The notes under the pieces were generated by a model. That model saw only the letters and a program-made list of their open reading frames with translations. It ran no database searches and had not been told where the DNA came from. Positions 43,712 to 54,390 of a stretch of 64,000 nt of DNA are shown here, piece after piece; position 1 is the stretch's first letter; each line of letters begins with the position of its first letter. Location: assembly GCA_000498155.1 (NCBI GenBank), contig AXZN01000023.1, positions 124,001-188,000 on the forward strand, read 5' to 3'. Source of the DNA: Shiraia sp. slf14. Its lineage: Eukaryota; Ascomycota; Dothideomycetes; Pleosporales; Shiraiaceae. The position numbers and the translations under genes were made by a program.

Positions 43712-46700
43712 TCAATACCTCAAAAACCCCTGCGCATCATACAAGCTCCCGGGCGTCCACCCCCCCTGCGTCCCCCCCAACGCGCCAAAAACACTCCCCC
43801 CAGGCGTCGTAACCTGAATCCTCACATTCGGCGTCCCCACGCCCAGCACATTCCTGCGACGATACCGACTTCCCGCCCCAGCTGTGCCGCCAGTGGTAGT
43901 CGATGTGCTGCTCGTGCGGCGGCTGTGCTCTTTGCGCTTCTTGCTGGCGCTGGTGGGCGAGTTTTCGGTGGGTGATAGGGGGAGGGAGGGAGGGGGTGGG
44001 GTGATGTCTTGGGCGACGCGGAAGGTGGATTTGCGTTTGCGGGGTGGGGTGGAGGGGTCTTTTCGTGTGGTTGCGGTTGAAGTGGTGTTGGATAGGTTGG
44101 TGGTGATGAGGGGAGAGGAGGGAAGGGGTTTGTAGCGGGATTTGGATTGGCGGCGAGGTTGTTGGGTGGTGGATTGGGGTGGGGTGTTGGAGGTCCAGAA
44201 GATGTCGTTGTCTTCCCAGATGCTGCTTGAGCGCTGGTCGGTGGGAAGGGAGGTGCGTTTTGAAGGGTTGGGTGAGGGGGAAGAAGACGTTGTGGGTTTG
44301 ATGGTGGAGATGGAGTCTAGGGTTGTGCCTTCGTCTAGAGCGAGGATGGTGCAGCCTTCGTCAAAGGAGTCGTCGAGGCAGTTTCCGACTAGTCTTCGGC
44401 CTTCTTCTTCGTCTACTTCGATGGGGGCTTCTTCGTCTTCCATTTCGTCGAGCCAGCTTTCTTCACCGGGGAGTTGGACGCTTTCTTCTCGTCCAATCCT
44501 CAGGTAGCGCCTCTCGCCTCGTCCTGCTTTGCTCTTTTTGGCGTCTGCTGCATCTGAATTCATACGTCGGAGAGCTGCGATGGATGAGCGAAGAGGTCGT
44601 GGTGGTGAGCCACGAGGTCCACGAGGTGATGGGTTAAGCTTGGGCAACTCAGCAAAGTTGATGGAAAGGCTCTGGTTGGGAAGCTGCGCGTGTGAAGGTC
44701 GAGGGGAGCATGGGAAAATGGGGCTCGGCAACTCCATGGGTGATGGGGCAGGAGACATGCCAGCAGGTGATGGTGATTGCGAGGAATAAACAGAGCTGGC
44801 TTGCGATGTGTTCCGTAAGTGCCCCAAAACAGGAGATTCGCTATTGCCCATAGTTGGTGGGCTTGAAGGAAATGCGGCATCAAGAAGAGGCTCTAGCATC
44901 ATCTGCGCTGAGCCTGGAGTTGTGGACAAGATGTTCTGGAAGTTGTACTGGCTACCCGTTGGTGTTGGTGCGACACTGCTGTTATCGCCATGGAAGCTGC
45001 TGTTGAGTATATTGAATGACGAGTCTTTGCTCAGCACTGAAGGATCAATCGTCTCAGGTGGCTCTTCCTGAATAATGGTTGCGTGAATCGGCACATTATA
45101 CGAAGACTGGTCGCCAAAGTCAAATTTTGGAGGACCTGAGGACCTTGGTGAGATTGATGGTGAATCCTGAGTCCCCTCCTCCATATTAAATGTCTTCACT
45201 GAAGCTACAGACGACTCTTCTGGGATAGTATCAAACGCCGACTGAAAGGGGCGGGAGCCTGTCTTCACAGGAGTTTGAAAGACCAAGTTTGGTCGTTCTG
45301 GGTCATAGGCATCTATATCGATAATAGTCAAATCCGGCGAAGGGCTACGTTGCTCTGGTGTCTCAGATCTGAAGGGCTGCTGAGTGAGGTATGGAGTGTC
45401 GGGTATCTTGAATTCAGCGTTTCCATTGCTCGAACTGTCCGTAGTAGTGGTCGTTGATTGTGGGATATCAAACTCCGTTGGCTCAATTATGGATGGTGTT
45501 GCTGGAAAGTGAGACAAGCTGAAAATCGAACCAGTGCTTAACCTCTTGCGTTCTTGAGCAGATAATTCTGGCAGCACCTGATCTGTTGGAAACACAACAA
45601 AAGATTGGTCAAAGGCAACCAAGGGAAGCGTGGGCGAAGTGGATGTCAACGAAGCGCGGATCGATGTAGTTTGAATCTTGAGATCTGGGGCAAAAGTGGT
45701 GGAGCTTGGAGGAGCGGGAGATTTGGCAGCATCTGCAACACTACCCGCATTCCTTGTAGAATCAGTCCTGGCCCCAGCCTCGGTGGCCTTTTCAGGCGTA
45801 TCAACCAGGAGAGATTCACTGGGACCCCTGCTTGGTGGGCCGTGGAAGGTCGGCACTAATGAGATGCGTACACTATTCTTTCGTCGATGCCCTTGTCGAG
45901 CACTTGGGCTACCCTTGAGTGCTGAAGGCTTCATAGCTGGGGATAAAGGTGTCGGATCCCATTGGAACGGATTTCCTCCACTGCTCCTCGAAGACGTTTG
46001 CGAGTGTTGACGCTTTGGAGACCTTACTGCACTAGCCAAATTCCGAGCACCTGAACCACTCTGGGCCTGCCGTTCTGGAGAACCTGCGGCAGACACATAT
46101 GTCCTTGACCTCCTCTTGGATGAGTTCTGCGTTACCGGCGAACTTGAGTTGACATTTTGTCCTGTGCTTGAGGAAGCTGCTTTTGCCGTCTTGATAATAT
46201 TCGAATCTTGTGCGCTCAAGTCTACTGGAAGGCTTTTCCTGTGCTCTGTCTGGCCTTTTTGTGCATCAATGTGAGGTGTGCTCATACTGCGTGATGCGTT
46301 TTGTTGCATTTGCCCTTGGGAGCTCAGTAGCTGGGCACGAAGATCGAGTGTGTCCCTAAATGGCCTTGCTCCAGAAGTCTGGTTGTTCTTCCAAGTCGGT
46401 TTGGTGATCTTTTGGGCTCGGACTTTGGTGGCTTGTGGTATAATTGGGCTCAAGCGGCTTGCGAGAATGGATGTGTCTGCTGACTCCACGCTGGAAACTG
46501 AGCATTTTGACTGAACATGCCTGAGATTTCCGCGCATGCGTTCTTCACTCTTGATACGCGCAATGTCAGTAGGCAGTGGTGGGAGAATGACATCTGGAGC
46601 ATTTCCTGAGACTTTGCCGCTGGAACTTGCAGATCTGGCTCGAAGATGTGGTCGTACAACTGGGGCTGTAGGTACAGCAGCAACTGATCTGGCACGCACC

Positions 46701-47398
46701 AAACGTTTGTTCGCGTCCGAACGAAAGTAAGTACGCTCGTAAGCTTGGTTGCCTTGATGAGGGCTGTCCATCTGCTCTGAGCTTCGGAACGCAGGGTGGT
46801 GTCGAAGCAATGATTGACATGAGGACATGCCACTGAAGTCATCGTTCAAAGTTCCAAAAGAAGATCTGCTGGCATTGTGATGGTTGCTGCCCAACACTGG
46901 CACCATAGATGAAGGCTTGGGGTCTTCCATAACAGTGGAGAGTCTTGAACCTCTCAGCTTTTGCATTTTGACTGAGTTTCCAGATATGCGTTTAGATGAA
47001 AAAGGCCATGAAAGGCGACTCGTCCTTTTAGCACCCTCAGGTTTAGGAGGCACATAATGAGCAACCATGGAAGGCGCATGCGTCGACCGAAGAGTTTCGA
47101 CGGACTGTAATGCCCCCCATCCATTGTTCCCGTCGAAAGGCAGGACAGTGTTTCTTCGCAAAACATTGCGCGGCTTTCCTATCGTTTCCCTTGCCTCTTT
47201 CTGTGCTTGCGCGATGAACACGCCTCTTGTCTCCAGATCCGCGATGAGCCTCCTGTGATTGCGACGAGCGCGCACAAGCAAAACAATGGGAATCGTAATG
47301 CCGCATAGGATAACAACGCCTACACTAGTGACTATGGCGATGATCGCGGTAGAGCTTAATGGTGCGCTCGCTGCTTCACGCGCTGTTAGGATCGCCAT
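43712..47398 (-). CDS. Large single-pass membrane protein with disordered cytosolic part, unknown function
   Basis: One exon of 1228 residues from the ATG at 47398; the frame begins five codons earlier, but only at a TTG. Residues about 15-45 form one membrane helix (STAIIAIVTSVGVVILCGIT followed by IPIVLLVRARR), with basic residues after it indicating a cytosolic C terminus. The rest is low in complexity, rich in Ser, Pro, Thr and Arg, with dozens of possible SP/TP phosphorylation sites and an acidic patch (EMEDEEAPIEVDEEEGRRL). No enzymatic domain is visible. I do not recognise a family. Coding composition flips to G-rich in the last 170 bases (43740-43900), as in other genes here. Confidence 0.75.
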   Translation of the reverse strand: MAILTAREAASAPLSSTAIIAIVTSVGVVILCGITIPIVLLVRARRNHRRLIADLETRGVFIAQAQKEARETIGKPRNVLRRNTVLPFDGNNGWGALQSVETLRSTHAPSMVAHYVPPKPEGAKRTSRLSWPFSSKRISGNSVKMQKLRGSRLSTVMEDPKPSSMVPVLGSNHHNASRSSFGTLNDDFSGMSSCQSLLRHHPAFRSSEQMDSPHQGNQAYERTYFRSDANKRLVRARSVAAVPTAPVVRPHLRARSASSSGKVSGNAPDVILPPLPTDIARIKSEERMRGNLRHVQSKCSVSSVESADTSILASRLSPIIPQATKVRAQKITKPTWKNNQTSGARPFRDTLDLRAQLLSSQGQMQQNASRSMSTPHIDAQKGQTEHRKSLPVDLSAQDSNIIKTAKAASSSTGQNVNSSSPVTQNSSKRRSRTYVSAAGSPERQAQSGSGARNLASAVRSPKRQHSQTSSRSSGGNPFQWDPTPLSPAMKPSALKGSPSARQGHRRKNSVRISLVPTFHGPPSRGPSESLLVDTPEKATEAGARTDSTRNAGSVADAAKSPAPPSSTTFAPDLKIQTTSIRASLTSTSPTLPLVAFDQSFVVFPTDQVLPELSAQERKRLSTGSIFSLSHFPATPSIIEPTEFDIPQSTTTTTDSSSNGNAEFKIPDTPYLTQQPFRSETPEQRSPSPDLTIIDIDAYDPERPNLVFQTPVKTGSRPFQSAFDTIPEESSVASVKTFNMEEGTQDSPSISPRSSGPPKFDFGDQSSYNVPIHATIIQEEPPETIDPSVLSKDSSFNILNSSFHGDNSSVAPTPTGSQYNFQNILSTTPGSAQMMLEPLLDAAFPSSPPTMGNSESPVLGHLRNTSQASSVYSSQSPSPAGMSPAPSPMELPSPIFPCSPRPSHAQLPNQSLSINFAELPKLNPSPRGPRGSPPRPLRSSIAALRRMNSDAADAKKSKAGRGERRYLRIGREESVQLPGEESWLDEMEDEEAPIEVDEEEGRRLVGNCLDDSFDEGCTILALDEGTTLDSISTIKPTTSSSPSPNPSKRTSLPTDQRSSSIWEDNDIFWTSNTPPQSTTQQPRRQSKSRYKPLPSSPLITTNLSNTTSTATTRKDPSTPPRKRKSTFRVAQDITPPPPSLPLSPTENSPTSASKKRKEHSRRTSSTSTTTGGTAGAGSRYRRRNVLGVGTPNVRIQVTTPGGSVFGALGGTQGGWTPGSLYDAQGFLRY

Positions 47399-48646
47399 GG
47401 TTTCTTGTATCAATGTCGAACGTCGATGAGTCGGTATAATTCGACTTGCGCGTCGCGTTCCGTCGGGTCCTAGTCGATATAGGACTGTATAGTGGATATA
47501 ATTATAAGCCTCCCGTATATCCTCCTCTTTTCAACACTCACATACTATGCCGCGGACTGGCGAGCGGCGCCACGAGTACAAGTGCAAACCCACCTGAGCA
47601 CACGAGATAGGTGCATGTAAACAAGCATAATGTTGCTTATAGTAGTTTACTCGCGGTCGTCAAGGGAAATCTGCCGGAATGCATTGGAAGTATGAAGAGC
47701 AAAACAACACATGTAGTGTGCCGAGCGAGGGATGGGTGATGGAATGTACCTGGCCCACTCCCGCACAACAATGGACCAAACGATTCTTCTCCGAGACACA
47801 AGAGTCGTTGGTCGATTGAAAAATCGTTATATCCTTTGTCTAAATCGGATGAATCGATAGGTTGTAGTTGATAGCTTGTGCACGGTATATGCACACGTGC
47901 AGCCATCTTTTCTTTCTTCTTTCGCAAAACGTTAGCGACTACGATCGTCGTACTTTCATCTTTTCTTGTACAGGCAGAGCCTCAAATGCTTGAGAAAGGA
48001 TTGTTATGTTCAGTCTGTGGCGTTGACAGAGTCGTGTTTTGAGTCAGTACTACTGTGTCTAAGTAGTCATCAACAGCAGCTGACAGCATGGCCAGGGAGG
48101 ATGAGTTCATATTTTTGCCATCGTCTCCAACTCTTCCAGATGTCTTGTTTTTGTCTTGTAATATTGTAGTTTTGGTCTTCATGCATAAAAGAACCTGGTA
48201 CTGGGTACATCAACAATGCGTGTGTGGACGCGATTGTCGCACTTGTCGTTGATGGCTTTCTTGAGACAGCCATACCGATATCATGGTATAGTACAAATGA
48301 CGCAGAAGTATCCAAGACATCACCGACCCAAAGGAAACGCTCCTGCATTGGCCATGAGATAAACGCGTATACTCGATGGGTTTGTGCGATGATATGAAAG
48401 CGCGACCATTTGAAGACGTAGAACACACTTGCAAATGCAGATGTAACACAATTCTTACATAAGCATCCGCACATCTCTTCACTCAGCAGACACCCACGAA
48501 ACGGACAATTATTCAAATCGAAATGAGAAATTCAGTAATTCGATGATGAAATGAATTCAATATTTACTGGGAACGAGTGGCGCACTGCCGAATTTGGGTA
48601 TACCTATCAAACGCCTCTCCAATAATGCAACGCCATCAAACAGCAC
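47399..48646. other. Intergenic, no gene seen
   Basis: Promoter side of the 1228-residue gene and the 3' flank of the protease-like gene. Several short frames were examined; none is convincing. Confidence 0.5.
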
Positions 48647-50163
48647 TTATTTCTTTCCCCAAGCAAACACCTTAACCACTTTAGCTGCTTTTGATGGAGG
48701 AGGATCAAATCTCGGTGCTTCTTCAACATCAAACTGTGCCATTTTCGTCTTTGCGTTCTTCTCCAATTCCCTCTTGAGCTTGCGCTCGTCCTTCTTCCTC
48801 ATCCACACGGCCCACAAACAGTAGAGAGCGGTGAGTGCTCCTAGACCGCCAAAGATGCCGCCGATAACAGCACCTACTAGGCCTTGACGCTGCCAAGCTG
48901 TTTGATGTGGGCGTTGGTATGCCTCGGGAGTTGTTTTGGGGCAGAAGGGAACGGGTATGACCATGTTGTTCTTTTGGATAGCTTCGGCGAGAAAGAAGTT
49001 GTTGGTTTCAAAGTCAGCCATGAGGTAGACTTGCCCGAGGAAAGCGGTACCAAGAGAGAATGGGGCCTTCGAATCTTCTGCGCGGCTTTGAATGGGAGTG
49101 ATATTGGAGGCATTCATGAGGACTTCGGGTGGGAATGTGACCGTGAAGCCATCATCAAGCACGATGGTGAGTGTGCCATTGAACGGGTTCTTAAGCTTCA
49201 AGGAATTATCGCCCCATGTGTTGTCTGGCTCAGCACCAGTCCGAGCAATGAAATTCCTGGTGAGCTGGTACGGTAGCGAGAGTGGGAACTGCTCAGTCGT
49301 GATCTGGGCCTCAAACACCGCTGGGCGGGACTTCATCTCGGTGAAGACTGTATTATCGAACAATGACACATTCAAGTTGTTACTCGAGTCAGTAATAACA
49401 ATGTCTTGAATCCGTACGCTCATTGGATGGGGATTCGCGATGTTCATCGGATACTGGTGCGGGGTGCCAGTGAATCGACCTGAGTCGTAGCCTCCCAGAA
49501 CATTGCTGCCATTAACCTTTCCGCCTGCACGATCGAAGCCTTGACCGATGTATAAGGAGTATGTTTTCCCAGCGATCATGTCACGAGCCGCAAGATCTCT
49601 CAGCAAGGTTGACGAAGTGCCAAACCCGACGCGACTAGGTGTTATGGAGCCTGCCGTCGCAACTTCGATGGTGGAGTTTTGCACTAGAGTGGCAGATGCA
49701 CCCTCAGTCTCGAAGAAGTGTGTATAAAGTCTGAGCGTCTCGGAGCCAAAGAAGCCGGTAAATGTCGCATTGGTCGCTCGGTCTAGACTTTTGACATCAG
49801 GTAGGGAAACAAATCTGTTTGAAATGTTAATAGGTAGGTCGATGAGGGTATGAGAATTTCTTACGAAGTTGAGTCGTCGTTACTGTAAAATCCTCCAGTT
49901 GATCTCGCACAGTCCTTCAGCGTGCTATTGTCACAGTAATTTGGGGACGCGACTGAAGTGTGGTTCTGTGACAGAGATGGCCACAGACTTTGGTTTTGTG
50001 CCGGTGTCGCGAGTCCAATGAAGGATCCATATTGGAAAACCGGTGAATCATGTACGGCTCGTTTGTGGATGTCAATGTAGATGGGTTTTCTAGAGCAGTT
50101 GAAGGCAACCGTCGACTGAGCAAACAGCACAGTTGCAGCGAGATAGACGACAAGCGACGACAT
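48647..50163 (-). CDS. Membrane-anchored aspartic-protease-like protein without catalytic motifs
   Basis: Two exons (49865-50163, 48647-49814) with a 50-nt intron (GTAAGA...CAG) give 488 residues; the junction reads NDDSTSFVSLPDVKSLD. A signal peptide (LVVYLAATVLFAQSTVA) begins at the ATG at 50163; the frame upstream has only a TTG. The body follows the pepsin (A1) fold: YGSFIGLATPAQNQSLWPSL in the GTPxQ position, NGSNVLGGYDSGRFTG, and the late TVTFPPEVLMN...LGTAFLGQVYLMADFE end. Where active enzymes have DTGS, this one reads WPSLSQN, and the second Asp region reads EAQITTEQFPLSLP, so both catalytic aspartates are missing. A membrane helix (about residues 425-448) and a basic cytosolic tail follow. 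It is more likely a surface binding or sensing protein than an enzyme. Confidence 0.85.
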
Positions 50164-51894
50164 GATGGAAAGGGCGAAAACTTGATCCAGCAAGTTCAAG
50201 CGTTAAGGAAAGGCAAAGCAGTTCACGCCCGGGGATGATAAAAGGAACAGCAATACCACGACGCGTCTAAGGCCTGGCATAAGCGCAAGAGGCACAGCGG
50301 TGTCTTTGTAGGTCTGCATCACATCGTCCCTTGTAAGCTGCAAGAAACCAGCTTATTGGCTAGGAGCCACCGAGATGAGGTGGCTTCTATTCTTACATGC
50401 GGGATTAACTTCATGCAGGCTGGTTGATAACGCAAGGTTGCATATCCGGGCTGCGGGTAGAGCCACAGGTAGAGCCTCCGCTGTACGAGAGCGCCTGCTG
50501 ACGCTGTTGTGGAAGTCACAAAACTTGAAGCAGGCTGGCATCAGCGCTTCCAGGCAAGGGTAGGCTTTGGAAATAAGATTTTCCTCTCCGAGTGTAAGGT
50601 TGAAGTGAACGGTAATTGGGTGGGTGCTGTTATGCGGTTGCACTAAGAATAGCGGGCGTTTACATCTCGCGATCGATTGGACGAGACTGCTCGGTGCATG
50701 GATGCGGCGGAGATACAAGTGGAGCCCTGTCTGGGGAAAACATCAGATCAGACTCTATTCTTAAACATGACTATGTCTCCAATTGTCTTTAGATTAATGT
50801 ACATTGGGGAAAGTTGAGTGCTTAACCGCTCGGTGGGAAGCCGGGCGTGCGGCACCAACGGTCTACCTGGGTACAAACTGGGGGACCGGCCGAGTCTCGG
50901 CGTATTACATCTCTACTCCAGACACCCACATTACTGCAAGAAATTTCTATCGTCGAAAGATGCTTTCTACTCTAAAAGAAATATGTATCTATAAACTATA
51001 AATCTATTAGTTAAGATAAAATATCACATACTGGTGTTCGTACGTAATTAGTAAAGTCAATCTTGTACATCAAAACAGTGTATTCATTACAACAACTTAA
51101 TCGCGAAAAAAAATAATATCCGTCTTCATTTAGACAAAACAGAACCCCGCAGGATTTAAGATAATCAAAAGAAACCCATCTATCGCTAACCAGCAATAAG
51201 TGGGTCCAAATCAACGTGCGTGACTGTCTGAACATGGAATTGATGTGCACTCATACATAGTCGTATTCACTGCTCCCAAGACCCCACACAACGCCACCAC
51301 AGCACTCAACTGAAACTTCAGGAAAACGTGTTCAACGGCGTTGGTAGAAGCCAACACTCGGATCCTTCTCAATTGTGATATGTGATAATCCCACGCTCAC
51401 ACTGAATGCAATCTTACCCCGTGCCACGCCCCTGCTTGCAGACCATACAGAAACACGCTCAACAAAAACTGGGAGAATCAACGTTCTCACGGTGAAACAA
51501 AGCTGTCTTAGGATACGGCATAGAAGCAATGAGATTCGTTCATGAGCTGCAAATACACAGTAGTGTACTGTCGCGAATCATCAAAACATGGCATATCAAC
51601 CACAGACCGAAGACAAGTACTTCGATAATCATTTAAATGTATTCTTAATTTGTACTAACAAACAACCCCCCATTCACCACACACATACGCCCGCTACGCT
51701 AAACGCTAAAATTGCCGATATTCTCGACAGATATACGACTGAGATAACGCCCAATTCACATGCCTCGCTATTCCGTTTTTGCAGAAAAAGCTTCGCTAAA
51801 AATAAAGTATGCATAATGCTTGGATGATGTGACGTGCTAGGAAAAGTCATACCTAGCGGGGAAATGACCTTCCGGACAGGATGTGACGGGGCTT
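50164..51894. other. Intergenic, no gene seen
   Basis: About 1.7 kb between the protease-like gene start and the end of the CAF-1 gene. AT-rich around 50940-51130. No protein-like frame or RNA gene was found. Confidence 0.5.
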
Positions 51895-53813
51895 TTAATT
51901 ATTGATCAATACCCAGCGCTTTTCTTTCTCGGTGGGGCCAACCCTGGCAGCCACTACGCTCAGGGTATTCGTGATAGCATCTTTGGGGAGTTTGGGGAAG
52001 ACCTTCTTTAGGGCTTCAATCATGCCGATCTTGGTTAGGTCTTTGCCGTCGATTTCGGCTTTGAATGCGGGTAGTTGCTCTTGTGGAATCATGCGCTTTG
52101 CCTTGACAGGCTTGGATGTAGTGCTGGATGCAGATTTGGAGGGAGCATTTAGTGTATTAAGGAGGCCATTCATGGTGCGCTGGGTGAGTGGCACACGAGG
52201 TGGGTTCATGGCATTATCCTTGGTTACGGCAGCGGCTGATGGAACAACTAGTGTAGGTTCAGGAGCCCAATAAGCTGTGGAGAATGGGTCGATGGAATGC
52301 GGTTGTGGTTCTAGTCAAGAATTAGTTTGGAAGGGAGCAAGATTTAATGTTCACTCACCAAGTAGGAAACCGATTGAGAACTCCCGGAAATCGGTGCAGA
52401 TGGCTCCGGAACCATCGTTGAGTCTGGACACACCTTCCGTGTCTTGCCAACACAAGCCGGTGCTGACAGGCTCTAGGTCACCACTTATCAAACGCCTCTT
52501 TACGAGAGGGTCCTCTTCATCGTCAAGGAACCCATCCATGTCATCCTCTACTTCTTCACCTGCATCGTCATCGTCTTCAGAGTCGAGATCTTCGCCTTCT
52601 TCTGGTTCTTCCCACTCAGCCTCAGAGTCATAGTCATAGTTTGTATCGTGTCGCAGTCGGCGGAGTGGATTGCGTGCGAGCCGAGATGATTCCACTTCTG
52701 TGTAAGTTTGGGTGTACGTTCCATAGTATGGAGGCCGAACATCCTCTCCAAAGTGAATGTACTTCATAGGAATCTCTTTCAACATATCTAAGGGTTTGTT
52801 GTTTGTGTTGTCCGTAGTAAGATCGATAACTTGTTCAGAAGAATTGTTGACGCATTCGACGATTTCAGCGACAGTATGTGTCTTAATGCCTCGGCCACCA
52901 TAGCTAGGAAGCAAGCCTTGCAAGTTCTGTAGTGTAATGAGCTCCGAGTTGCCGGTCTCTCGTGCGATTAGATCGTCTAGACGCCGACGAGCAGCTTCGA
53001 CTTTGGCGATGTCTTCCATAAACGCATTCTTGGGTGCTAGGATAGTATGGGCAGGCAGGTTGAATGGTAGGAAATATCTTTCATAATCTGACTGCGCGTT
53101 CTTTACAATATTCTTCTGCGGTGAGGCGGGGGCAGTGTTAGCAAGGCCCACGGAGGCGGCGGGTAATAATGATGAGGATGGTGCAATTGGATTATGGGTA
53201 GACTCTACCGATGCCTTAGCAGGGCTAACACCGGTGGCCTTGGGTTTTGTGAAGAAAGCATTCAGCTTCATTTGGGACTAGGGTAGGTCAGTAACGCATG
53301 GACTGGTCTTGGAGAAGGCATTGGACTTACGCGTTCCTTCTTAGCTTTCTCTTCTTCCTTTTGCTGTTGCTCCTCCTCTTTCTGGCGCCGTTTCTCTTCC
53401 CGCTCCTCGTTCCTCTTTTGTCTTTCTTCCTCCTTCTGTGCTTTTTGCTCAGCCTTTAGCTTATCCTCAGCTTCCTTCTGGAGCCTCTTCTCTTCCCGGG
53501 CCTTTGCTTTTGCCTCTTTTTCAAGTCGCAAATCGTCCTTTTCTTGCTGAGTCAACTTCCGTCTCTTTGCTGGTTGTTGGGCGGTGGTGCTCGAAGTAGG
53601 CGTGGCTTGGGACGGGAACGTATGGTTTGCACCAACCGATGCAGCAGCAGTCGAGGACGTGATCTTCATAGGAGAGGGCGTTTCTACAGAGCGCACAGAT
53701 AGTGGCGAGGATGTTTCTGACTTAATCGCTTTGACGGGAGTCGCAGGAGGCTCGGGGTCCTCTTCCAGTGGACGTTTTTGGGCGACTGGTGCCATAGGGG
53801 TAGGACCCTCCAT
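51895..53813 (-). CDS. Chromatin assembly factor 1 large subunit (p150/Cac1)
   Basis: Three exons (53331-53813, 52359-53277, 51895-52310) with introns of 53 and 48 nt give 605 residues. CAF-1 loads new H3-H4 onto replicated DNA. The order of parts is diagnostic: a long Lys/Glu/Arg coiled region (residues about 80-161), a PCNA-interacting box SQMKLNAFF just after the first splice junction, an FLPFNLPAHTILAPKNAF segment, the core PMKYIHFGEDVRPPYYGTYT, a strongly acidic stretch (EEPEEGEDLDSEDDDDAGEE), and a C-terminal winged-helix domain (LTKIGMIEALKKVFPKLPKD). The start is the first ATG; upstream in-frame codons begin only at a TTG. SPO11 diverges from the same 577-bp region. Yeast uses the name RLF2/CAC1. 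Confidence 0.92.
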
Positions 53814-54390
53814 CTTGGAGGAGACTTTGGATTTCGAGAGGAAAGAATTGAACAGTGCACAGCAGTATGGTATGAAGCTCGAAGTTGATCTCGTGGTGGC
53901 GCGAGTTGATGGTTGAGGCAATTGGTGGATGAAGTACCAGGAGACGCGACTGGAGATGGACGCGTTGCGCGTTGAAGGCGCGACTGTGGTCTGTGCGTGC
54001 TCCAAAGATTGTTTCGTGGGGAAAATGCGAATGGCGTGAACTTTGCTCTGACTGAATGCTATTTTCCTAACTAGGAAAAGCGTGCCCTCACCAAAACCAT
54101 TACTTGAGTTACAAAACCATCACAATTGGCCGTCACTCGTGCATTGCATTGTAAAAGATTCTCAAATAACTGTGACTGAAATTGAGGAAATACTCAGGTG
54201 CTCTTTCCGAGGGAAGTCATGACTTGCAGGTCGCGCCTTCCATTTGGTCACTTCCTCCATGTCTTCACTCCAAGTCATCACTACATGTCTTCACAACGTC
54301 ACACGACCATCATCTTGCCCGCTCTCCAAGTAACTAGTTGATGAACGAATTTACACTACTGTGAGGAGAGTCTCTACCAAAGCTACCAGA
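53814..54390. promoter_or_regulatory. Divergent promoter of CAF-1 large subunit and SPO11
   Basis: 577 bp between a minus-strand and a plus-strand start codon. No gene is seen. Both promoters must lie here, though one gene serves DNA replication and the other meiosis. Confidence 0.55.

Noticed and set aside
47637..47927. 96-codon minus-strand frame beginning near 47903
   Set aside because: The first half looks mildly protein-like, but the second half does not and no convincing exon follows.
48070..48516. 148-codon minus-strand frame
   Set aside because: Cys/Ser-rich without a signal peptide or known motif; likely chance.
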